DNA of 64,000 bases, from NCBI RefSeq assembly GCF_022802975.1, contig NZ_JAFEVZ010000007.1, positions 62,001 to 126,000 on the forward strand, written 5' to 3'. Source of the DNA: Flavobacterium pectinovorum. GTDB lineage: Bacteria > Bacteroidota > Bacteroidia > Flavobacteriales > Flavobacteriaceae. This document shows, in pieces, positions 55,278 to 64,000 of this stretch. The notes below the pieces were generated by a model. That model was not told where the DNA came from. It worked only from the letters and a program-made list of their open reading frames with translations, and made no database searches. Made by a program: the position numbers and the translations under genes. Numbering within the stretch: position 1 is the stretch's first letter; every line of letters begins with the position of its first letter.

Positions 55278-58200
55278 TTAAAATGTTACATTAACCCCAA
55301 AAAGGAATGTTTTTGCTTTTGGATAAGCAGACCAGTCTACTCCTGGCGTTAATGGTGTATTGCGAATACCGTCAACCTCAGGATCCTGACCCGAATATTT
55401 GGTCCAGATCATTAAATTGTTTCCTGTAAAGTAACAACGTACATTTTTTACAAATCCTTCTTTTGTAATACTTTCAGGCAGTGTGTATCCTATTGTTAAA
55501 CTTCCAAGTCGTAAGAATGAACCGTCTTCAATTGCCCAGTCTGTCAAAATGGTTGAATTAGAAAGAGGATGCCATAAACTTTTTCCCTGATTGATCTCCT
55601 GTAAAAGTGCAGGGTTTGCATATTCACCAAACATAATATTGTATCCTGTTGCCGGATCAATTGTTGTAAAGCGGTTTTGTATGCTCATCTCGGCACTCAT
55701 GTTTTGGTATCTTTTTGAACCGCTAAAAGTAGTATTGTCAATCTTATTGGCATTATATATATCATTCCCGTAAGACCAGTTGAACATCGCAGACAAATCA
55801 AAACCTTTATAGGCTGTGCTTATAGAAAATCCTCCGGTATGTTTAGGCTGTGCCCTTCCGATTACTTTTCTGTCCTGATCCGGTGTAATTACCGTACCGT
55901 CGCCACTTAATTTTTTAAGTTTTATGTGCCCCGGTCCGAAATAATTTCCTGAAGTAGTAATAACTTTAGAAGCATCAGCCACACCCGGATTCAGAATCCA
56001 TTTCTTTTGCACACCATCATAAGTAAAGTCGTCAAAAGTGTAATATCTGTCAGAAACATATCCGTAAATTAATCCCACAGGCTGTCCTACGATAGCTCTG
56101 TAATCATCTCTACCTACGGCTGGTGCCCAATTGGAAGCTGCAATCATTTCACTGGAGCCATCCAACTCTTTTACAATATTCTTGTTGAAGGCTATATTAA
56201 AATTAGCTGATAATATAAAGTCATCATTTTTGATAATATCACCTGATGCAGTAATCTCTAATCCTTTGTTTGAAGTCCTTCCGATGTTTTGATATTGGGT
56301 ATCATAACCCGAATTTGAAGGTAATGCAACTCCCAGGATTAAGTCTTTCGTATCATTTTTGTAAACATCAATACTTAATTTTAAACGCTGATTGAAAAAA
56401 CCTAAATCAAGTCCTAAGTTTGAAGATATTGTCGTTTCCCATGTCAAATTTTCGTTTTTCAATACATTTGAGGTCACCAGGGCACTTTGCGGCTGGTCAT
56501 TGATGTAATATAAATTTCTGCTGGAAGACTGAAATCCATATTCCTGTCTCCAATATGATCCTACTCTTGCATTTCCTACTTCACCATAACTCAAACGCAT
56601 TTTGGCATTTGACAGCCATTTATCGGTTGATTTCATGAATGATTCATCTGATAATCTCCATGCAAAGGCTGCTCCCGGAAAGAATCCCTGACGATTTTCC
56701 TCAGAAAATACATTTTTTGAATCTGATCTGGCTGTTAACGTGAAAATATAGCGCTCACGGAAGGTATAATTGGCACGTCCAAAAAACGAAGAGGTTCTGG
56801 AAGGCTCTTTTATAGTGGTGTAAGTAGGCTGTGGAGTACCGTAATTCCACATTGCCAGAACATCTTTTGCCGTAAAATCTACAGGGAAAAATTTTGAATC
56901 GTTGCGCATTTCTTCTTCCTGAGAATTATAGATTTCCTGCCCGGCCATTAAATCCAGTTTATGCGTATTATCTGCAAAAGGAACATTATAAGAAACCGTA
57001 TTTTGTATCGTCCATATATAACCTTTAATATCTGTACGACGTGCTACCGGCTGTCCTCCATTAGAACTCGCCTCACCTGTTTTGTTCAGCCAGATATTAT
57101 CTGTAAAGTCTCTATTGGCTGCATAACTTCCTTTAGAAGAAACCGTTAAACCTTTTATAGGCTGCCAGTTTATTCCCGCATTAATAGTCACATTCAGCCT
57201 GTTCTGATCTTTGTATTCATTAATAATATTGTAAACAGGATCATTAAGTGAACTTAGAGCTTCGGGGGAAGTAATATCGTCTGCTCCTCCTAATGCAATT
57301 CCCGGACCGCCATTTAAGCTATAAATCGGGGCATATTTAATTCCGTCTCTCAATTTACTTCCCGAAGAAACACTTGGACCGGTAATAACCGTATTTGAAA
57401 TTCTGGTATTAAAATCAAATGTTAACTTAGGACTTATTTTTTTATTCAGGTTAAAACTCAGGTAATCTCTTTTGTAGGCTGAATTTAGCATAATATATTC
57501 TTCATCGTCATGAGCATAATTCACTTTATACTTCAGACTTGATTCGCCACCGGTCATGCCAATATCAAAATGTTTTTGAATTCCGGTATTACTATAAATT
57601 TTTTCCTGCCAGTCTGTTCCTTTTTGAGATTTATAAATATCTACATCATCCCATGCGCCGTACATACTGTAAAAAGAACCACTTGAATTTGCGCCCGGAT
57701 CCAGCTCTTTTTGAAAATAGACATAATCATACGGAGATAATACTTCTGTTAAATTATAAGTATTCTTAATCCCTGTATAGGCATTCATATTAATTTCTGT
57801 CTTACCCGCTTTTCCTGATTTTGTAGTGATAAGAATAACCCCATTTGCTCCCTGAGCACCATAAATAGCAGTCGAAGCAGCATCTTTTAGCGTATCAATT
57901 GACTCAATGTCCCCGGGTGCAATATCGTTTATATTATTTACCTGAAAACCATCAACAATAAACAAAGGAGAGTTATCCTGTGTGATAGACCCACCACCTC
58001 TTACACGAACCTTAATGGGCATATCCGGAGAACCATCTGCAATAGTCACATTTACACCCGCCATTCTTCCTGCGATTGCCTGCAGAACAGAAGTCGCCGG
58101 AATATCCTTTAAATCCTCCATACTCACGGAGGCTACAGCTCCTGTTAAATCCTTTCGTTTAGTACTCCCATAACCAATTACAACAACCGCATCCAGATCA

Positions 58201-58634
58201 GTAGATTCGGCTTCCATTATAACGTTAAGAGTAGTTTTTCCGCCAACACCTACTTCTTTTGTCTTCATACCCACAAAAGTGAAGACTAAAGTGGCGTTTG
58301 AAGCTGCTGCAATTTTAAAATTTCCATCAAAATCAGTTACAGTCCCTATTTTCGATCCTTTTACAGCAATAGAAACCCCTGGAATGCCAAGACCTTTATC
58401 ATCTGTAACCTTTCCGATAATATCTTTCTGCTGAACATACAGAAATTTTTCTGCTGCTTTTTTTGTATTTGATCTGTCATGAAGTATTATGACAGCTTTT
58501 CTAAGTTTTGACTTTTTTTCTTCTTTCGCATAAAGAGAAAGCGAAAGCATTAAGTAAATCAGGAGTATTACTTTGGTTTTCATTTTAATCCCTTCAAATG
58601 AGCCATAGTTCTCCCTTGATATTCTTTTTTTCAT
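55278..58634 (-). CDS. SusC-family TonB-dependent receptor of the pectin locus
   Basis: Outer-membrane importer for pectic oligosaccharides. The 1118-residue reading includes a 17-residue charged lead; a start at Met18 (58583), preceded by AAGGGATT as a possible ribosome site, gives a cleaner signal peptide (MKTKVILLIYLMLSLSLYA). After a basic linker (to about 68) come a carboxypeptidase-like domain (about 70-145), LDAVVVIGYGSTKRKDLTG, a plug (about 155-280; DAASTAIYGAQGANGVI) and the barrel ending FGVNVTF. It has no STN domain, consistent with HTCS rather than ECF control. Confidence 0.94.
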   Translation of the reverse strand: MKKRISRENYGSFEGIKMKTKVILLIYLMLSLSLYAKEEKKSKLRKAVIILHDRSNTKKAAEKFLYVQQKDIIGKVTDDKGLGIPGVSIAVKGSKIGTVTDFDGNFKIAAASNATLVFTFVGMKTKEVGVGGKTTLNVIMEAESTDLDAVVVIGYGSTKRKDLTGAVASVSMEDLKDIPATSVLQAIAGRMAGVNVTIADGSPDMPIKVRVRGGGSITQDNSPLFIVDGFQVNNINDIAPGDIESIDTLKDAASTAIYGAQGANGVILITTKSGKAGKTEINMNAYTGIKNTYNLTEVLSPYDYVYFQKELDPGANSSGSFYSMYGAWDDVDIYKSQKGTDWQEKIYSNTGIQKHFDIGMTGGESSLKYKVNYAHDDEEYIMLNSAYKRDYLSFNLNKKISPKLTFDFNTRISNTVITGPSVSSGSKLRDGIKYAPIYSLNGGPGIALGGADDITSPEALSSLNDPVYNIINEYKDQNRLNVTINAGINWQPIKGLTVSSKGSYAANRDFTDNIWLNKTGEASSNGGQPVARRTDIKGYIWTIQNTVSYNVPFADNTHKLDLMAGQEIYNSQEEEMRNDSKFFPVDFTAKDVLAMWNYGTPQPTYTTIKEPSRTSSFFGRANYTFRERYIFTLTARSDSKNVFSEENRQGFFPGAAFAWRLSDESFMKSTDKWLSNAKMRLSYGEVGNARVGSYWRQEYGFQSSSRNLYYINDQPQSALVTSNVLKNENLTWETTISSNLGLDLGFFNQRLKLSIDVYKNDTKDLILGVALPSNSGYDTQYQNIGRTSNKGLEITASGDIIKNDDFILSANFNIAFNKNIVKELDGSSEMIAASNWAPAVGRDDYRAIVGQPVGLIYGYVSDRYYTFDDFTYDGVQKKWILNPGVADASKVITTSGNYFGPGHIKLKKLSGDGTVITPDQDRKVIGRAQPKHTGGFSISTAYKGFDLSAMFNWSYGNDIYNANKIDNTTFSGSKRYQNMSAEMSIQNRFTTIDPATGYNIMFGEYANPALLQEINQGKSLWHPLSNSTILTDWAIEDGSFLRLGSLTIGYTLPESITKEGFVKNVRCYFTGNNLMIWTKYSGQDPEVDGIRNTPLTPGVDWSAYPKAKTFLFGVNVTF

Positions 58635-58851
58635 ACTTTTTTGTTGGTTTGGTTAGTTAGTAAAATTTAAATTCATTGTTTACACAGATTATAGTATGCC
58701 CACACTAAAACCTGCATTTGATATCATAATTTTTCTTCCATATCAGTTATTTTCTTGTTATCCCTGCTTATTTTGTTTTTCTTATGAAGTAAAATTAATC
58801 AGCCGGAATTTTGACCTGTAAACAATAGTTTCTATGTCGTCTGATTGATAG

Positions 58852-58913
58852 CAAATATAGAATTCAGCTTACCTCAAAGAGGGGACGAAATACAATAATA
58901 GGGAGTTCAAATA
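58852..58913 (-). promoter_or_regulatory. Candidate promoter of the pectin SusC operon
   Basis: On the minus strand TATATTTG (complement of 58852-58859) fits the -7 box; TTTG (58875-58878) lies 15 nt upstream, a short spacer. GGGGA/GGGA-centred imperfect repeats at 58881 and 58901 follow about 20 bp apart. The leader would be about 215 nt. The remaining part of the 519-bp gap holds the terminator of the next gene and no gene I can support. Confidence 0.35.
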
Positions 58914-59082
58914 ACAGAAAACACCTTGTTTTTAATGGTTTAACAGTAAAAACAACAACACCTAAGACAAATCCATTTTTGTGAGACAGCCCTCTTTAAA
59001 AAAAACTATATGTTCCATTTTTTTGATTAAGAAACAGTATTTAGATGATTTTAGGGCAAGTCATTTTTTAAAATTGAAGCAT

Positions 59083-59117
59083 AAAAAAATACCTCGGAAT
59101 GAAGACTCCGAGGTATT
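59083..59117 (-). terminator. Terminator of the second CE8-GH95 unit
   Basis: A perfect 11-bp stem (AATACCTCGGA at 59088-59098, complement at 59107-59117) with an 8-nt loop is followed on the minus strand by a run of seven U. Confidence 0.85.
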
Positions 59118-59153
59118 GATATAAATGAATTTTATATCCAGAAAACGAGTTTG

Positions 59154-61685
59154 TTATTCTGCTAATTTGAAAACATATACATTGCCTTTCTTTGTATCAA
59201 CATCATATTCAAAAACCTTTGGAACAAACCCGCCGTTAAATACAGCTCCTGAAGAAATTACAGGTTTTGCAACAGGCTGTGATTTAAACAAAATATTAGA
59301 ATTTACACCTTCAGCAGAACGGGCTGAATTTCCCTCTAATTTGCTGTAACTTCTGAGCCTGAGATTTCCACCTAAATTTGATTTTATTACAACAGACTTT
59401 ACCTTTCCATTTATCCATTCCATTTTTTCTATTTCAAAACCTCCCCTTGACCTTAAACCTGTTACAGAACCTTGTGCCCACGTATCAGGCAATGCCGGCA
59501 ATAAAAAAACGGCACCGTCATGGCTTTGTAATAACATTTCGGCTATACCTGCTGTACATCCAAAATTACCATCAATCTGAAATGGCGGATGAGCATCAAA
59601 CATATTTGTATAAGTTCCGCCGTCAGGGTCTTTTATCGTTGCGTTTGCCGGTTTTAAATTGAGCTGATTTTTAATTAATTGATAAGCATGATTACCGTCT
59701 AAATATCGTGCCCAAAGACAAACTTTCCAGCCCATTGACCAGCCACGGCTTGCATCTCCTTTTCCGGTAAGCGTATTTCTCGATGCTTCAAAAAGTTCGG
59801 GAGTTGCAAATGGTGAGATTTCTCTTCCGGGAAAAACACCCCATAAATGCGAAAGATGACGATGAGAATCATTCTTACGATCCCAATCTTCAAGCCATTC
59901 CTGCAATTGTGTATGTTTTCCAATGTGCATAGGCGGCAATTGAGAACGGATATTTTTTAATTGTTCCGAAAATTCAGCATCAATTTTCAGAATTTCAGCA
60001 GCGTCAATAGTGTTCGATAATAAATCAAAAATAATTTGATTGTCCATGGTTACACCCGCAAAAACATTACATCTTTCCTTGCCTGAAGTTCCATCCGGCT
60101 TTATGATATCATAAGAATGCAGACCCGGAGTATGTTCTGGCGAAATAGAAGGTGATGCAACAAGATAACCGGTCTTTTTATCCTTAATCAAAAAATCCTG
60201 ATAAAATTCGGAGGCACTTTTCAGAATTGGGTACACTTCTTTTAGATAAACCTTATCTCCGGAAAAAAGAAACTTCTCCCACAAATGAGCACTAAACCAT
60301 GCATTGCACGTTGGCCAAATTCCTGCGGTTTTATCTACAGCGCCTGTCGATCTCCACAAATCGGTATTATGGTGAAGTGTCCATCCCCTGCTTCCATACA
60401 TTTCAGAAGCCGTTTGTTTACCGGTGATACTAACATCCTTTACCAACTGAATAAAAGGATCGTGGCATTCACTTAAATTAGTTACCTCAGCAGGCCAGTA
60501 ATTCATTTCCACATTAATATTGGTGGTATATTTGCTGTCCCAGGCCGGATATTGACCTGAATTAGGATTCCAGATTCCCTGTAAATTGGCAGGCTGGGTT
60601 CCGGGCTGTGACGAAGAAATCAATAAATAACGTCCAAACTGAAAATAAGAAGCAACTAAATCCGGATCTTCAACTCCTGCAAATTCTGCAATTCGCTGAT
60701 CGGTGGGTTTAGTCGTTTGTTCTGAATGTCCCAAATCCAGCTGTACCCTGTTAAATTGCTTTTGATAAGCCAAAATATGGTCTGCCTTTGCCTTTTCGTA
60801 TGGTTTTGAAAATTTCGCTAAATATGCTTTGGCTTTTTTTTCGGCATCTTCTGAAATATCATTATAATTCTTAAAATTGGTAGCGACTGAAACATAAATG
60901 ATTGCTTCGTTGGCATTGGTAACCACGATACTATTTTCGGTTCCTTTTTGAATTCCTCCTTTGATTTCTACCTTTATTTGAGCATTGAAATTTAAAAGAT
61001 TAGGTATGTTCTCTTCTTTATCCCGCGTACATTTTCCATCAACCACAAGTAATTTATTTTGATTAACAGGCACCACCGAGGCAACTGTAACCATATTTTT
61101 CTTTAATGGTCCGACAAAAGATGTATTGAAGTTTATGGCTCTTTTTTTATCAGAAGTAAGACGAATGATAATCAACTGATCGGGAAATGACGTAAAAATT
61201 TCTCTCTTAAAAGCAACTCCGTCAACTTTATACCTTGTTGTTGCAACAGCGGTTTTCAAATCTAATTCCCTGTAAAAATCAGTAAACTTTTCATGTCCCG
61301 GAACTGTTAAGATCAGATTTCCGATCGATTGATATACCTGACCGTGGGAGGTAATTTTACGATCGGCTATGATATCTTCAAGTGCTAATTTCTGGGCATC
61401 AATATAATTTTCATCTTCAATATACTTTTGAATGGTCTTTAAACTCTTTTTCGCATTTGGATTCACATTCTGATAAGGACTTCCCGACCAGAAAGTATCT
61501 TCATTAATCTGGATTGTATCGCGCTGGGGAATGCCGTAAACCATAGCGCCCAGTCTGCCATTTCCCAGAGGTAAGGCATCCGTCCATGCTTTTGAAGGTT
61601 TATGGTACCACAGTTTTAATTTGCCCTGAGCAGATGCATTCGAATATATTATGACTGATATAAGTACTAAGAATAATTTCTTCAT
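59154..61685 (-). CDS. GH95 alpha-L-fucosidase/alpha-L-galactosidase (copy 2)
   Basis: Same reaction type as the GH95 at 46223-48691. The 843-residue protein has a signal peptide (about 1-20, ending ASAQ). Its active-site positions are conserved: Asn389 and Asn391 ([13 protein letters not shown]), Glu517 (SPEH) and Asp705 (FQIDGNFG). It differs from copy 1 by insertions (IADRKIT near 106-112, the [14 protein letters not shown] stretch near 526-539) and by valine for threonine in the NINxEMNYW motif, so the two probably act on different linkages or sugars. It lies 21 bp behind the second CE8 gene and ends at a strong terminator. Confidence 0.93.
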   Translation of the reverse strand: MKKLFLVLISVIIYSNASAQGKLKLWYHKPSKAWTDALPLGNGRLGAMVYGIPQRDTIQINEDTFWSGSPYQNVNPNAKKSLKTIQKYIEDENYIDAQKLALEDIIADRKITSHGQVYQSIGNLILTVPGHEKFTDFYRELDLKTAVATTRYKVDGVAFKREIFTSFPDQLIIIRLTSDKKRAINFNTSFVGPLKKNMVTVASVVPVNQNKLLVVDGKCTRDKEENIPNLLNFNAQIKVEIKGGIQKGTENSIVVTNANEAIIYVSVATNFKNYNDISEDAEKKAKAYLAKFSKPYEKAKADHILAYQKQFNRVQLDLGHSEQTTKPTDQRIAEFAGVEDPDLVASYFQFGRYLLISSSQPGTQPANLQGIWNPNSGQYPAWDSKYTTNINVEMNYWPAEVTNLSECHDPFIQLVKDVSITGKQTASEMYGSRGWTLHHNTDLWRSTGAVDKTAGIWPTCNAWFSAHLWEKFLFSGDKVYLKEVYPILKSASEFYQDFLIKDKKTGYLVASPSISPEHTPGLHSYDIIKPDGTSGKERCNVFAGVTMDNQIIFDLLSNTIDAAEILKIDAEFSEQLKNIRSQLPPMHIGKHTQLQEWLEDWDRKNDSHRHLSHLWGVFPGREISPFATPELFEASRNTLTGKGDASRGWSMGWKVCLWARYLDGNHAYQLIKNQLNLKPANATIKDPDGGTYTNMFDAHPPFQIDGNFGCTAGIAEMLLQSHDGAVFLLPALPDTWAQGSVTGLRSRGGFEIEKMEWINGKVKSVVIKSNLGGNLRLRSYSKLEGNSARSAEGVNSNILFKSQPVAKPVISSGAVFNGGFVPKVFEYDVDTKKGNVYVFKLAE

Positions 61686-61706
61686 GAATGTTTTTTAGAT
61701 TTATTA

Positions 61707-62750
61707 TTATTTTAATGGCTGCCAGTTATCTTCTCCCTTAAGTACATTTTCTGCACTATAAAAAACTGCCTCTTCCGAAGTCAATTCACGAAGCCCCAGC
61801 CAATTAGCACGTTTAGACATATCTGCTCCTGAGCCGGTATTTTTGTATTCGTATAAATTTAAATCTTTACTGGTTGAAGCATATTCCATATTCCATACCG
61901 TTGGCCATCCAACAGGATGAATTTCTTTTCCCATATTGCACTTAATCCAGGCTACTTTTGGAAAATTATGCCATGGACGACCTAAACTTACCAACTGAGT
62001 ATCGTCTTTTTCTCTTGGACTTTTTTCAGAAAACGTCAATTTACATTTATAAAAAACGAAACCGTAAGCCTGTTCTTTTGGTGTGCTGGGCGCTGTAATC
62101 CAGCCGCCTCCGAAACTTCGTATCTCGCACGAATCAAAATACCCAATACCGCCACCGTAGATATAATCTGTTCTTCCCTGAATAAGACAATTTTTAAAGT
62201 AGCTTCTTGTCTTGTCTTTCGCTAAAAAAACAGTATCCTGATAACCTAGAAAATTACAATTGACAAAAGTATTTTTGTCAGAAGTAACATAAATTGCCAA
62301 TGCCTGTCCTACAGCCCCTGCTGTATTTTGAAAAGTAATATCTTCTGCATGGAACCCATCACCCTGAATAGTAACCGATGCTGATGTACGAATGGCCTGA
62401 CCTGACCATTTTGCCGCATCTTCAGCGGGACATTTATTATTTAAGCCGCCTTTACAATCATAGATGTGATAACTTATTATGGTTTTATCCCGGCTTTCAC
62501 CCTGAAACGTAATATTCGTTTTATTATCAGGAACCAGAATTTTTTCAGTATTGTATAAACCATTTTTGATGTAGATAATAGTGCGTTTCTTAAGTCCCGG
62601 AGAAACGGCATCAACAGCGTTCTGAATTTTTGTGTAATCTCCGCTGCCATCCAAGGCTACAACAATTTTATTCAAAAATTGAGCCTTGGCTGGCATAATT
62701 AAGGTAGTGCTTATTAGTAAGTATAAAATAATTTTATAAATGATTTTCAT
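61707..62750 (-). CDS. CE8 pectin methylesterase (copy 2)
   Basis: The 347-residue beta-helix enzyme has a normal basic signal peptide (about 1-24, ending AKAQ), and shows Asp172 (LGYQDTVFL), Asp195 (GRTDYIYGG) and Arg258 (LGRPWHN). Compared with copy 1 it carries an extra loop with two cysteines (CKGGLNNKC, near 99-107) and Tyr for Phe in the nucleophile motif. The sequence is clearly diverged from copy 1, so this is not a recent duplicate. It heads a two-gene unit with GH95 and has a candidate control region directly upstream. Confidence 0.93.
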   Translation of the reverse strand: MKIIYKIILYLLISTTLIMPAKAQFLNKIVVALDGSGDYTKIQNAVDAVSPGLKKRTIIYIKNGLYNTEKILVPDNKTNITFQGESRDKTIISYHIYDCKGGLNNKCPAEDAAKWSGQAIRTSASVTIQGDGFHAEDITFQNTAGAVGQALAIYVTSDKNTFVNCNFLGYQDTVFLAKDKTRSYFKNCLIQGRTDYIYGGGIGYFDSCEIRSFGGGWITAPSTPKEQAYGFVFYKCKLTFSEKSPREKDDTQLVSLGRPWHNFPKVAWIKCNMGKEIHPVGWPTVWNMEYASTSKDLNLYEYKNTGSGADMSKRANWLGLRELTSEEAVFYSAENVLKGEDNWQPLK

Positions 62751-62851
62751 TTTTTGTTTTTTAATATGTTAATGAAACTAAGTATTAGTAATCTAGCGTT
62801 TTAGCCAAAATGCATTGCTCAATATTTATGATCGCTAATTTATAAACTACT

Positions 62852-62898
62852 CAAAACTACACTAGGGTGCTATTACATTAATAAGGGGGTGCTTTAAC
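62852..62898 (-). promoter_or_regulatory. Candidate activator-dependent promoter of the CE8-GH95 unit
   Basis: TAGTTTTG on the minus strand (62852-62859) fits the -7 box. In place of a -33 TTG there are two direct copies of GGGTGCT followed by a W-rich run (62865-62871 and 62887-62893), 22 bp apart. An AraC-type protein such as the HTCS could bind both on one face of the helix and replace the -33 contact (inference). Confidence 0.4.
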
Positions 62899-62927
62899 CA
62901 AAAATGAAGACCTGACTCTAATCTTAA

Positions 62928-63191
62928 TAACCTGAACTCGATTATAATTATCTCCAACGGTTGAAACTGTTGGAGATAGTTTAAGATTGGATTATTATTT
63001 TTACAAATGATGCTAAAAAAGCAAAATGTTTCCATTTAGCACCTATTGCTACGCCAGTTCGCTTCGCTCGTGTAAAGTAAAAATCCTTATGGCCGGAGTT
63101 CGGGACATAAGATTGTAACGGAAAGCGGGACGATACTTGCTGTAAAATCCTAATCTTTCTGCTTCAAAAATTAATAATCGAGTTCAGGTTA
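62928..63191. repeat. 264-bp element with 18-bp terminal inverted repeats
   Basis: TAACCTGAACTCGATTAT (62928-62945) and its perfect complement (63174-63191) bound the element. Next to the left end is a hairpin (62949-62978, 12 of 13 pairs around GAA). The middle contains CCAGTTCGCTTCGCTCG and no reading frame. The ends share AACCTGA--TCGATTAT with the element at 14936-15136, so both belong to one family of small non-coding repeats. Confidence 0.72.
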
Positions 63192-63351
63192 ATAGGTTTT
63201 TCAACAGTATATTCAAAAAAGAATGGTAATACTATAAAACCATAAAAGAGAATAAGAAAAATAAATTGCAAAGCAGATTTTACGGAGTTTCCACAAAATA
63301 TTGAACCGATAGTCCATACTAATACAGCATCCTAAGCGGGTACAAGTTACC

Positions 63352-63564
63352 TTAGCCAGCAATCCTTTTGAAAGTTTTAGCATCTTCTTTGTTTCCTATT
63401 GCACCTCCGGTTTTCTGATCCCAGCGGTTTACATTCCATTTTCGTTTCGTGGAGGTTTCTTTAGGCACGCAATTAACAGTAATCCTGATATAAGTATATC
63501 TTTCACTTGTGCTTTTCGCGGAACTCCTCAAAAAGAAGGTAATTCCAAAACTGCTTTCTAACAT
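63352..63564 (-). pseudogene. Truncated tyrosine integrase (Arm DNA-binding domain only)
   Basis: The 70-residue reading matches the N-terminal Arm-type DNA-binding domain of Bacteroidota site-specific integrases: MLESSFGITFFL, YIRITVNCVPKETSTKR, WDQKTGGAIGNKEDAKT. Intact relatives are about 400 residues with a catalytic R-H-R-Y domain; here the frame stops at KRIAG and no integrase-like sequence follows in any frame down to the repeat at 63191. It is a remnant of a mobile element at the edge of the pectin locus. The domain call is firm; expression is unlikely. Confidence 0.75.
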
Positions 63565-64000
63565 AATTCAACAATTTAATAAGTTAATAAAGGTCGAATT
63601 ATAATATCTCTAAATCAAGTCGTTAAACAGCTTTACATGTTGACTACAAATAAATTAAACAGGTTTTTGTGGCAGCTTTTTTTGAAAAGATAAAATGCCA
63701 CAAATAATCCACAAAAATTAGGGCACTTTTGAGCGTTTTTGAAAACAAGATGAGGAATAAAAAAAACCGCATCGTAGTAATGACAAGGGGTTTCAACGTT
63801 TTAACCGATTTTAAAAATCAGTTTCAGTAACCTTAGAAGGAGTAAATTCAAACCTTTTACTCGAAGATTTGAAACTTTTTGCCGAATGTTTTAATAATAT
63901 TTTGTGATGTAATGGCATAATCACTTTGTTTTTCAGAAACAGATATCCGATTACGTTTTGTCCTAGTCTTTACCTGAATACTCCTGATGTTGCAATATTA
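63565..64000. other. Gene-poor edge sequence
   Basis: I see no supported gene, RNA or clear hairpin terminator here. A 46-codon minus-strand stretch between stops (63857-64000) lacks a start and recognisable motifs. The region is probably the upstream flank of the integrase remnant. Confidence 0.5.

Noticed and set aside
63857..64000. Minus-strand open stretch at the right edge
   Set aside because: It is 46 codons between two stops, without start codon or recognisable motif.

Overview
The window looks like a chromosomal segment of a Bacteroidota bacterium of the Flavobacterium type. The supporting features are AT-rich DNA, three SusC/SusD pairs, lipoprotein and Sec-exported glycoside hydrolases, a hybrid two-component regulator, an ECF-sigma/FecR pair, the N-terminal piece of a Bacteroidota-type tyrosine integrase, and a promoter that fits the phylum consensus (TTTG-N20-TAGATTTG at 36910-36941). 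The genus is inferred from overall resemblance; there is no rRNA or other marker to fix the species.

Layout. (1) 1-5.4 kb: the end of an AraC-type regulator, a terminator, a long palindromic element, then a SusC/SusD operon. (2) 6.0-18.9 kb: a glucuronoxylan-degradation block. A GH3 glycosidase lies on the plus strand. GH115, CE6 esterase, an SGNH esterase, GH43, GH10 xylanase and GH67 alpha-glucuronidase lie on the minus strand, interrupted at 14.9-15.5 kb by hairpin repeats. (3) 19.4-23.6 kb: a small lipoprotein and a CPA2 cation/proton antiporter in one operon, then an FAD monooxygenase carrying an unusual N-terminal CxxCxGxG pair. (4) 23.7-38.5 kb: a non-saccharolytic block with ECF sigma, FecR, an STN-bearing SusC, SusD, an ABC ATPase, a fused ABC permease/GldG-like protein and an M16 zinc protease, plus a divergent M28 peptidase. 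(5) 38.7-62.8 kb: a pectin-type polysaccharide utilization locus with an HTCS regulator, GH2, GH95, CE8, a PL10 pectate lyase with Ig-like repeats, a beta-helix lipoprotein, SusD, SusC, and a second GH95/CE8 module. (6) 62.8-64 kb: a candidate operator, a second copy of the terminal-repeat element seen at 14.9 kb, a truncated integrase, and sequence with no supported gene.

How the parts work together (inferred from families and context). In the xylan block GH10 cuts the backbone, CE6 and the SGNH enzyme remove acetyl groups, GH115 and GH67 remove (methyl)glucuronic acid from internal and terminal positions, and GH43 and GH3 finish the oligosaccharides; the SusCD pair at 0.9-5.4 kb is the nearest importer. 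In the pectin block CE8 de-esterifies, PL10 cleaves, SusCD imports, and GH95/GH2 trim side chains under control of the HTCS. Block 4 resembles peptide-importing RagAB systems rather than a glycan locus, and its SusCD-ABC-protease combination is the most interesting candidate for an under-described system in this window.
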